Positions 1-6,403 of a stretch of 11,563 nt of DNA are shown here, one piece after another (within the stretch, counting starts at the first letter, position 1; the number at the start of each line of letters is the position of its first letter). Origin of the DNA: an uncultured Collinsella sp. (GTDB taxonomy: Bacteria; Actinomycetota; Coriobacteriia; Coriobacteriales; Coriobacteriaceae); contig CAUDAE010000055.1 of the NCBI GenBank assembly GCA_958447445.1, positions 1-11,563 of the forward strand. Reading direction: 5' to 3'. The notes below the pieces were generated by a model. It saw only the letters and a list, made by a program, of their open reading frames with translations. It made no database searches and was not told the origin of the DNA. Made by a program: the position numbers and the translations under genes.

Positions 1-679
1 GCTCTGTGGGATCGCTCACAATCGCGACAAAATCCCGTATATCCCGAGGCATCTCAACGCTCAGATACGTTTTATTGACGCGGCATCCGTTCTGCTGCGG
101 CACATCGACCTGCAACTCAAACACATGCACGGTGGCATCGATGGCGTTCATATGCGTATCGAAGATCTGGAACTCGGGTGCGCACTGGGGGTCTCCCGCC
201 CAGGTAACCTCATAGCGCCACACCGCGCCGGCGTCTGCCGGCAAATAGCGAATGGCATCGATCTCGTAGCGACCGCAGCATTCGCCACGCTGCGCATCGC
301 GGATAAGCGCGCACAGCGCAGGCTTTGCTTTGTAGTTAATCTTAGATTCCAGCTTGGCAATACGACTATCAAGGCGAATAGAGCCCAGCCTTTTGTCGCC
401 GGACGCAAAAACGACATCCATCGACGTACCATCCAAAAACGGAAGCACCAAGACGGCAAGCTCGCACTCGTAATCGGCAACGGAAGGGCAAAGCGCCAGC
501 ACACGGCCATGGTCAACCGGGAGTGCCAGCGACGGCACACAAGAACCGCTCGTCGTCGCATGGGCAAACGCTTGAGAACCCTCCCGCTCAATAAGCGCGG
601 CGACATCCTGACCGGCAAAACGAAGCAGCACAAATAGACGGCCCTGACTGCGGCAAAGCGCCAAACGCTTGATACTCAT
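1..679 (-). CDS. Partial gene of the glycosyltransferase operon, unknown N-terminal domain (C-terminus outside window)
   Basis: The reading frame starts at ATG 679-677 and stays open for 226 codons to the window edge, so the stop lies outside. The stop codon of the preceding glycosyltransferase directly abuts this start (TAGATG), and GAGAGG lies five bases upstream of the ATG, a typical translationally coupled arrangement. The protein begins MSIKRLALCRSQGRLFVLLR and has no signal peptide or membrane segment in the visible part. It alternates short hydrophobic and polar stretches, as expected of a beta-rich domain, with one charged segment around residues 105-120 (SRIAKLESKINYKAKP). I do not recognise the family. 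From its position as the last visible gene of a glycosyltransferase operon, I infer an accessory N-terminal domain of a larger glycan-synthesis enzyme, but no catalytic motif is visible. Being a gene is well supported; the function is not. Confidence 0.8.
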   Translation of the reverse strand, partial: MSIKRLALCRSQGRLFVLLRFAGQDVAALIEREGSQAFAHATTSGSCVPSLALPVDHGRVLALCPSVADYECELAVLVLPFLDGTSMDVVFASGDKRLGSIRLDSRIAKLESKINYKAKPALCALIRDAQRGECCGRYEIDAIRYLPADAGAVWRYEVTWAGDPQCAPEFQIFDTHMNAIDATVHVFELQVDVPQQNGCRVNKTYLSVEMPRDIRDFVAIVSDPTE

Positions 680-1747
680 CTACACCTCTCGCTTTCCCAG
701 GGCGTTCGCTGCCATGCGTTTACAGGCACCCAGGCGCCCAAACCTCAAGACGTCGTAATCGAACATGAGCTTTTTGCACCCACGGGCATTGGGGGCCTTG
801 CTGGTAAGCGCCGCACCCACCATAGCAGCAACAGAAGGAGCGCATTGTGCGAGCGCAGCATCGCTGCCCACGGCAGAACCGGCAAGTGCCGTGGCAACGG
901 CAGCAAACACCTTGCCGCAGTCCGAACCCAGCAACCTGAGCGCATCGTACAGCACCAGGTCGCAGAGGAAGTACGCCAGGTCATCGGCATGCTGAGCATC
1001 GAGACCGTCGCGCTGCCAGTCAGCCAGCACCGCGGAGTAAATCTTCACGTGCTCCAGCAGACGTGTCTCGTCGTCGTAGCGCATGGTGTCCATGAGCGAA
1101 CCTTTGCGCGCCACGCGGTAGTCGTACAGCTTGTTCGAAATAAGCGCGGTCTTGTGCGAACGACCGTACACGGCAAAATCGAAGACCTGGTCCTCGCCAT
1201 ACTTAACGGTTTCGTCGAACACGATCCCGTTACCCAGCAAAAACTCACGCCTGCAGGCGGTGCGCCATGCAAAGGGGCGAGATGCTTCCTTAAACAGCAG
1301 GTCAGAGCTATAGCCTTCAAACGACACACCGCGTGGACTCAGTGCATAGTTAAGCCACGGATACCCCGCCTCCAGCGGATACGGATTCGCGCCAAAGGTC
1401 AAAACGTCGCAGTCCTCGCGCTCAAAGGCATCGACGATCACGCGGCATGCATCGGGCGTGAACCGATCATCGGAATCCAAAAACGCGACGATAGGCGCCG
1501 TGGACGCAGCAATGCCTGCATTACGGGCGCTCGACAGGCCGCCGTTCTCCTTATCGACCAGCGTAAAGCGCGCGTCCTTTTCGCAATAAGCGGCCGCGAT
1601 ATCGCGCGAACCATCCGGCGAGCCATCGTTGACCAGCACGCCTTCCCAATCGGGCATGTCCTGCGCAAGCAGGGAGTCCAGGCACCAGGCCAGGCACTCC
1701 TCCACTTTATAGATGGGAACGACAACGGAAATCTTGGGGGTAACCAT
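680..1747 (-). CDS. Family 2 glycosyltransferase (type A, copy 1)
   Basis: This is a 355-residue GT-A fold glycosyltransferase that should transfer a sugar from a nucleotide donor to a growing surface glycan on the cytoplasmic side. The N-terminal half is typical: SVVVPIYKVEECL at residues 7-19, the nucleotide-binding NDGS near 40-43, the family signature ENGGLSSARNAGI at 67-79, and the metal-binding DSDD at 91-94. GEDQVFDF at 184-191 is the usual acceptor-side acidic motif. The C-terminal 130 residues are alpha-rich and fit no function I recognise. A GTG start six bases upstream is possible, but AGGAG lies nine bases before the ATG at 1747 and only three before the GTG, so I prefer the ATG. 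The gene follows copy 1 of type B by 12 bases, with the Shine-Dalgarno touching that gene's stop codon, and abuts the next gene. Its closest relative here is 2953-3993. Substrate unknown. Confidence 0.9.
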   Translation of the reverse strand: MVTPKISVVVPIYKVEECLAWCLDSLLAQDMPDWEGVLVNDGSPDGSRDIAAAYCEKDARFTLVDKENGGLSSARNAGIAASTAPIVAFLDSDDRFTPDACRVIVDAFEREDCDVLTFGANPYPLEAGYPWLNYALSPRGVSFEGYSSDLLFKEASRPFAWRTACRREFLLGNGIVFDETVKYGEDQVFDFAVYGRSHKTALISNKLYDYRVARKGSLMDTMRYDDETRLLEHVKIYSAVLADWQRDGLDAQHADDLAYFLCDLVLYDALRLLGSDCGKVFAAVATALAGSAVGSDAALAQCAPSVAAMVGAALTSKAPNARGCKKLMFDYDVLRFGRLGACKRMAANALGKREV

Positions 1748-1759
1748 AATCACTCGCTC

Positions 1760-2878
1760 CTACAGTGCGGCCGGAACGTCATCAGGGTGCGGGTTGTCGC
1801 CGTAGGTGCGCTGATACGTCAGCACGCGCCAGACCAGCGGCAGGCCGCCAATCTTAAAGTAGTGCTTAAACGTATTGAGCTTGCCGGGCTTCTTAAAGTC
1901 AAAGCGCGAATCGATATAGGCGCGGGGCGACTTGACCATCAGGCGCAAGTCGGTCTCGCCACGCGGATCAAACAGCGACAGGTCAAAGCGACCGGCATCC
2001 CAATCGGCCTTGAGATCGGACGAGGCTTTCTTCCAAAACTGCTCACGCAATTCATCGACCAGACGCTCATCATTCCAACGATACGTATCGACCTTCATGC
2101 GCATTAAAATGCCCTGGAGCTGAGCCTTAAGCTCGGGACGCTCGTCCAAAAAACGTTGCATCTCGGCATATTCGTCGCACACGCAAAACACTTTGTTGGG
2201 CGAATTAACAGAGCTCTTCTCGTTATCCTGGCGATAGCACAAAATGGGGTCCGTAATAAACGCGGCACGCTCAGCGCAAGCCCAAACCTTAAAGTTAAAG
2301 CCGGCGTCCTGATACGAGGCACCTGGCGTGGGAAGGAACCGAATCTGATTGTCGTTGAGGAACTCGCGTCGATAGATAGCCGACCAAATGGAAGGTTTGC
2401 GGTAGAAGATGCCCGGGCGATCGACGGGGCGATACGCGGCGCCCGTCATATGCTCGTCGATAATCCCAAACAGCTCACGGCGTTCGCTGGGCGTGGACCA
2501 ATACAGGTAAAAGTCGCCCTTTACCACATCGGCGTGCTCAGCATCGGCCTTGGCGACCAGCTTTTGGAGCGAATCCTCAAACATAAAGTCATCGGATTCA
2601 AGGATGCCCACGTACTCGCCGCATGCCATCTCCAGGCCGCGATTCATCGAGTCGCCGTAGCCGCTGTTGGCTTTGTCGATCATCTTTACACGGGGGTCGC
2701 GCTCCATGTACTCGCGGATGATATCTGGCGAGCTATCGGTTGAGCCGTCATTGATGCAGATGATCTCGATGTCCTTGAGCGTCTGAGCCACAGCAGAATC
2801 GAGGCACTCGCGCAGGTAGCGTTCGACATTGCAAATGGGGACGAGCAGCGAAACTTTAGGGGTATCAGAGTTCTGCAA
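1760..2878 (-). CDS. Family 2 glycosyltransferase (type B, copy 1)
   Basis: This 372-residue GT-A fold enzyme starts with TTG at 2878-2876; a strong AGGAGG five bases upstream supports that start. Motifs run in order: SLLVPICNVERYLREC at residues 10-25, INDGSTDSS at 42-50, NSGYGDSMNRG at 71-81, and the metal-binding ESDD at 94-97. The middle has KPSIW (161-165), TPGASYQD (184-191) and YRQDNEKSSVNS (215-226), all shared with 4000-5103 and probably shaping the acceptor site. The first 90 or so residues match that paralogue at about 86 percent by hand alignment, while the C-terminal third has diverged strongly, so the two probably differ in acceptor. The C-terminus is basic and aromatic, without a clear membrane helix. 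It sits between the two type A enzymes in one operon. The sugar transferred cannot be told from the sequence. Confidence 0.9.
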   Translation of the reverse strand: MQNSDTPKVSLLVPICNVERYLRECLDSAVAQTLKDIEIICINDGSTDSSPDIIREYMERDPRVKMIDKANSGYGDSMNRGLEMACGEYVGILESDDFMFEDSLQKLVAKADAEHADVVKGDFYLYWSTPSERRELFGIIDEHMTGAAYRPVDRPGIFYRKPSIWSAIYRREFLNDNQIRFLPTPGASYQDAGFNFKVWACAERAAFITDPILCYRQDNEKSSVNSPNKVFCVCDEYAEMQRFLDERPELKAQLQGILMRMKVDTYRWNDERLVDELREQFWKKASSDLKADWDAGRFDLSLFDPRGETDLRLMVKSPRAYIDSRFDFKKPGKLNTFKHYFKIGGLPLVWRVLTYQRTYGDNPHPDDVPAAL

Positions 2879-2912
2879 GAGAACCTCCTGTTGAATAGCG
2901 TGTAACAGGGTT

Positions 2913-2921
2913 ATTTTAGCA
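2913..2921 (-). promoter_or_regulatory. Possible internal extended -10 promoter
   Basis: The 74-base gap between 1760-2878 and 2953-3993 is the longest inside the glycosyltransferase operon. On the minus strand it reads TGCTAAAAT, an extended -10 (TGN plus a five-of-six match to TATAAT), about 34 bases upstream of the TTG start. No -35 match is visible upstream, which is GC-rich. It could give the second cassette its own transcription. Short AT-rich motifs arise by chance, so support is weak. Confidence 0.3.
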
Positions 2922-2952
2922 GCCGAGTTGCGGCGGGCGGCAGCGCCTGGAA

Positions 2953-3993
2953 TTAGATAAAACGCTCCAGGCAGGCTTTGAGACCGCGAGTCGAAAGATA
3001 GAACAGTGTGGCGTCTGCCATCGAAACGCCCGAGGTCGCCGCAACGAGCTTGTGGGCAACACGGCGAACGGCGCCCTTAGCAGGCATATCCGCCCACTCC
3101 GTTCCCAAAAACGTCGTGAGGTCCATGTTGACGCGAGCCGCCACGCGATGGAAGTCATCGGAATCCAAGCGCGCCAGGTCGAACACAATTAGGTCTAAAA
3201 ACCAAGTTATCAGCTCGCCGGGGCACAGGTCCAAAAGACCGTAGGCCGCCCAGTCCTCCAAGACCTCCTCGAGCATCCTCATGTGGGCGTCAAGCTTTTT
3301 GGCGCGAGCCTCGGCACTGTTGAACTCGTGCGTCGCTGATTCGCTCTCCATCACGTAGTGGTAGAACCTGTCCGGCATGACGACGGTCTTGCGGGCAAGC
3401 GCATAAGCCGCAAATTGGAAGACGACGTCCTCGCCCAAAGCCAAACTGGGGGCGAAGCGAATGCCTTCGCGATTGAGCAGCTCGCACGAAAAAGCCGCAC
3501 GGCAGGCATAGGGCTGCGCATTCGAATGGAACAGCAGTTGGGGATCACGGGCGCCGAAGGTACCGGCTTTGGGGCTCATGAGTTGCTGGACGCGTTTGGG
3601 GGCGGCGTCGGCAGGTTCACAGACGCCGCCAAAAACGGCGGCCTCGGCATCTGCAGACTCCATGGCATGCAGCACGCGCTCGACCGTCTGGGCATCAATG
3701 TAATCGTCAGCGTCCACAAAGAAGACGGTCTCGCCCTCGGCGGCATCGATACCGGCATTTCGAGCGCACGAGACGCCCGCGTTTTCCTGGTCAATCACCA
3801 GTACGCGATCGTCGGCCTGCGCGATCCGGTGCAACACGTTCAACGAATCATCAGTCGAACCGTCATTGACGCAAACAACCTGAATCGAGCGCTCGGACTG
3901 GGCCAACAGCGAATCGACGCATCGCTGAATGGAGCGCGCAGAGTTGTAAACGGGGACGACAATCGTAGCTTTAGGACACGAGGCCTCTCCCAT
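2953..3993 (-). CDS. Family 2 glycosyltransferase (type A, copy 2)
   Basis: This is a 346-residue GT-A fold glycosyltransferase. It shows TIVVPVYNSARSIQRCVDSL at residues 10-29, VNDGSTDDS at 42-50, ENAGVSCARNAGI at 70-82 and the metal-binding DADD at 94-97. GEDVVFQF at 187-194 corresponds to GEDQVFDF of the type A paralogue at 680-1747. Beyond the core the two share spaced positions (a KT pair, a YxY motif, a VLxDW segment, a DLIVFD/DLVLYD segment) but are otherwise well diverged, so the duplication is old or the pair evolved fast. The ATG at 3993 lies seven bases after the stop codon of the upstream gene, with a G-rich Shine-Dalgarno (GAGGGGG) overlapping that gene's end, which implies coupled translation. 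The likely role is sugar addition to a surface polysaccharide. Donor and acceptor cannot be assigned. Confidence 0.9.
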   Translation of the reverse strand: MGEASCPKATIVVPVYNSARSIQRCVDSLLAQSERSIQVVCVNDGSTDDSLNVLHRIAQADDRVLVIDQENAGVSCARNAGIDAAEGETVFFVDADDYIDAQTVERVLHAMESADAEAAVFGGVCEPADAAPKRVQQLMSPKAGTFGARDPQLLFHSNAQPYACRAAFSCELLNREGIRFAPSLALGEDVVFQFAAYALARKTVVMPDRFYHYVMESESATHEFNSAEARAKKLDAHMRMLEEVLEDWAAYGLLDLCPGELITWFLDLIVFDLARLDSDDFHRVAARVNMDLTTFLGTEWADMPAKGAVRRVAHKLVAATSGVSMADATLFYLSTRGLKACLERFI

Positions 3994-3999
3994 GCCGAC

Positions 4000-5103
4000 C
4001 TACCCCCTCAGCGATTCGATGAGGAAGGCGGCGACCACGCCCGGGCCTCCAACCGAGGCGTAATACTTAGCACGCCCCAAGGCACCATCCGTCGCAAAAC
4101 TCGGATGCTCGTCAACCCAGCCCTCAGGATCTTTGAGGATGGCAGCGAGATTCGCGCGTTTCCACGGCTTGAGGTCGTCAAGCGAAAACTCCCCCGCGTC
4201 CAAGGCCGCCTGAAATTCCTTGGCCGTCTGAACCAGGAACTCCTTATAGAACTTGGGCGCCAGGCGCACGTAGTTCCACATGTACGAATCGTACTTAATG
4301 AGCTGGTTGAACTTGAGCATGCGCGCGACATCGCCGCTTGCGTGGCCGCGGGCATAATCCTCTCGAATCCAACGCTCAATCTCGGCATACTCGGTATTGA
4401 CGCAAAAGACCTTAGCCGAAGAATTGACCGAGGAATTCTCGTTGTCCTGTCGATACGACAAAACAGCATCATGCAGGTAAACAGCCTTATCGGCGCACGC
4501 GATCACCTTAAAGGCGAATGACGTGTCCTGAAAGGATGCCCCCGGAGTCGGCAGGAACGTAATGCCGTTGCGCTCAAGAAAATCGCGACGGTACACGGCC
4601 GACCAAATCGACGGCTTTTGCTTAAAGAACTGCGTCGTGTCGCTCGGGTGCACCGGCTTGCCGCAGTCCTTGGCCTTAAACATCTCGTGCAGCGAACGGC
4701 GCTCCTCGGGCTTAGACCAGTAGAAATCAAAGTTCGCCTTCGCAAAGTCGGCATTATTGCTATCGGCGGCCGAGACAAGCTTTTCGAGTGCGTCGGGCGC
4801 CATAAAGTCATCGGACTCCAAGATGCCAACGTACTTGCCACGCGCCATCTCCAGACCGTGGTTCATCGAGTCGCCGTAGCCACTGTTGACCTTGTCGATC
4901 ATCTTGACGCGCCCATCGCGCTCCATATACTCGCGGATAATCGCCGGCGAGTTGTCGGTCGCCCCGTCGTTAATGCAGATGATCTCAATATCCTTGAGCG
5001 TCTGCGCCAGGGCGGAATCGAGGCACTCGCGCAGGTAGCGCTGAACATTGTAAATGGGAATAAGCAGCGACAGAACAGGGCTGCCAGAGGCGTTAGTAGA
5101 CAA
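4000..5103 (-). CDS. Family 2 glycosyltransferase (type B, copy 2), first gene of the operon
   Basis: This 367-residue GT-A fold enzyme starts with TTG at 5103-5101, five bases after AAGGAG. Its N-terminal domain has LSLLIPIYNVQRYLREC (residues 11-27), INDGATDNS (44-52), NSGYGDSMNHG (73-83) and ESDD (96-99), nearly identical to the type B paralogue at 1760-2878. KPSIW, TPGAS-FQD and YRQDNENSSVNS also recur. The C-terminal part, from about residue 240, shows only scattered similarity to the paralogue and ends in a small hydrophobic GGPGVVAAFLIESLRG, perhaps a membrane-contacting tail. It is the first gene of the minus-strand operon, directly downstream of a 256-base divergent intergenic region, and is followed by the type A gene after six bases. 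It is likely to add a sugar to a surface glycan; which sugar is unknown. Confidence 0.9.
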   Translation of the reverse strand: MSTNASGSPVLSLLIPIYNVQRYLRECLDSALAQTLKDIEIICINDGATDNSPAIIREYMERDGRVKMIDKVNSGYGDSMNHGLEMARGKYVGILESDDFMAPDALEKLVSAADSNNADFAKANFDFYWSKPEERRSLHEMFKAKDCGKPVHPSDTTQFFKQKPSIWSAVYRRDFLERNGITFLPTPGASFQDTSFAFKVIACADKAVYLHDAVLSYRQDNENSSVNSSAKVFCVNTEYAEIERWIREDYARGHASGDVARMLKFNQLIKYDSYMWNYVRLAPKFYKEFLVQTAKEFQAALDAGEFSLDDLKPWKRANLAAILKDPEGWVDEHPSFATDGALGRAKYYASVGGPGVVAAFLIESLRG

Positions 5104-5167
5104 ATGTGCTCCTTAGGAAATACCTGTCGTTTCATGGTATCAAAGGGTCAGCACGCCAGCGGGCGTT

Positions 5168-5197
5168 TATATAATCTATGGAGCCTCTTGCGGGCAA
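5168..5197 (-). promoter_or_regulatory. Candidate promoter of the glycosyltransferase operon
   Basis: On the minus strand TTGCCC (5197-5192) is followed after 18 bases by TATATA (5173-5168), about 65 bases before the TTG start of the first operon gene. Each hexamer matches the sigma-70 consensus at four positions. It is the most AT-rich spot in the 256-base gap between the divergent genes. Placement is plausible, but this is a pattern match only. The rest of 5104-5359 holds no gene that I can support. Confidence 0.35.
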
Positions 5198-5253
5198 AGC
5201 AGCCCCACGTCATGCGGCGGGCCCATGGCAGGTTCCTGCGTTTTATTCAAAGC

Positions 5254-5284
5254 TTGCCGCCAAGGTGCGCCGAGCCTTTACAAT
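5254..5284 (+). promoter_or_regulatory. Candidate promoter of the plus-strand glycosyltransferase
   Basis: TTGCCG (5254-5259) and TACAAT (5279-5284) are separated by 19 bases, slightly longer than ideal. TACAAT is a five-of-six match to the -10 consensus. Transcription would start near 5291, leaving a leader of about 70 bases before the ATG at 5360. Support is moderate to weak, from pattern and position only. Confidence 0.35.
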
Positions 5285-5359
5285 AGGACAGTCCCAAGGA
5301 CGTATTCGATAGCTTCCGTGCAGCGCATGCGCGCCGCGCGTGAAAGGATATATTGCCCC

Positions 5360-6379
5360 ATGTCTTCCACCCTTCCCGCCCCCATCGATAAGCTCGCCAT
5401 CGTCGTCGTTACGTACAAGCGTCAGGAACTCCTGGCCAACTTGTTCGACTCTATGACCGAGCTCACGGCAACGCCCTGGCGCATCGTGATTGTCGATAAC
5501 GAGAATTCGCGCGAGACCGAGGCCATGTGCACCGCATTCAACGAGCGCTTGGCCAACCTGTGGGGCACCGACACCGAGCAGCCCGACGCAAAGGGCGGCA
5601 CCGACCGTGTGATCTACGCCCCGCAGCTCGAAAACGGCGGTGGTGCGGGCGGCTTCTCCGCCGGCACCAAGTGCGCCTACGACCTAGGCGCCCAGTGGTT
5701 CTGGGTAATGGACGATGACGTGCTCGTCATCCCCGAAGGCATCGAGCGTCTTGCCAAGTGGACCGACCGCTACGATGTCATCCAGGGTTCGCGCCTGGAC
5801 TTTGACGGCGGCGCCTTCTTTTGGCAGTACCAGCTCATCCTTTCACTCGGCATTCCCAACCCCATCGCCAAGTGGGATCTGGGTCCCGAGGGCTACCGCA
5901 CTATGAACCAGCTGTGCTTTGAGGGCGGAATGTTCTCGCGCCGCGTGGTCGACAAGATTGGCCTGCCCGACGCGCGCTTCTTTATCTACGGCGACGATGC
6001 CTGCTATGGCTACGTGGCCAGCCAGCACTTCCCCGCCGCCGTTGTTGCCGACGTGGTGCTTAAGCGCGCCCGCGCCATCTCTAACTGGGATATTGCCGGC
6101 AAGCGCCAGCTCAACTCCACGAGCGACACCAACCGCTACTACATCATGCGCAACCGCGGTTATCTGGCCCGCTACATGCAAATCTACGGCGACTATCACC
6201 CCGTGCTGTTCCGTCTGGGCAATGCCGCGACCTTCTGCAAGGAATTCATTCGCCTGGCTGCGGTCGATAAGTGCTTTAAGACCGGCATTCCGGCGCTGCG
6301 GCGCGGCATGAAGGACGCCCGCAAGATCATCAAGGATCCCAACTGGAAGCCCATGCCGCCCATGAAGGACACCGAGTAA
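5360..6379 (+). CDS. GlfT/rhamnosyltransferase-like family 2 glycosyltransferase
   Basis: This 339-residue protein resembles the GlfT1/GlfT2 and RfbF-like branch of GT2, which adds galactofuranose or rhamnose to wall glycans. Visible motifs are KLAIVVVTYKRQELL at residues 11-25, VDNENS at 45-50, the branch signature ENGGGAGGF at 91-99, the metal-binding WVMDDD at 115-120, and FFIYGDD at 207-213 with ENGG-type context upstream (CFEGGMFSRR, 187-195). In the branch the last acidic motif usually reads DDxE; here it is DDAC, so a usual acidic residue is missing. The frame extends upstream to an ATG at 5225, but that extension has no domain character. The ATG at 5360 follows AAGGA and sits just before the conserved start of the fold, so I chose it. 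It is divergent from the other glycosyltransferases and ends 24 bases from the convergent neighbour. The sugar specificity is inferred from family only. Confidence 0.88.
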   Translation: MSSTLPAPIDKLAIVVVTYKRQELLANLFDSMTELTATPWRIVIVDNENSRETEAMCTAFNERLANLWGTDTEQPDAKGGTDRVIYAPQLENGGGAGGFSAGTKCAYDLGAQWFWVMDDDVLVIPEGIERLAKWTDRYDVIQGSRLDFDGGAFFWQYQLILSLGIPNPIAKWDLGPEGYRTMNQLCFEGGMFSRRVVDKIGLPDARFFIYGDDACYGYVASQHFPAAVVADVVLKRARAISNWDIAGKRQLNSTSDTNRYYIMRNRGYLARYMQIYGDYHPVLFRLGNAATFCKEFIRLAAVDKCFKTGIPALRRGMKDARKIIKDPNWKPMPPMKDTE

Positions 6380-6403
6380 CGGAAGCCGGAAACACCTCGG
6401 CGC

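Noticed and set aside
148..633. Minus-strand frame of 161 codons near the left edge
   Set aside because: It is an Arg/Leu-rich shadow of the uninterrupted frame that starts at 679. The latter has a Shine-Dalgarno, coupling to the upstream gene and more natural composition.
845..2107. Long plus-strand frame (420 codons), and similarly 3358-4521, opposite the glycosyltransferases
   Set aside because: They are antisense shadows of GC-rich genes. Their proteins show no domain character, they span the boundaries of well-supported minus-strand genes, and they lack sensible start signals.
5170..5175. Perfect plus-strand TATAAT as promoter of the gene at 5360
   Set aside because: No -35 match at 15-19 bases upstream, and the leader would be about 180 bases long. 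The same AT-rich patch fits the minus-strand operon promoter better.
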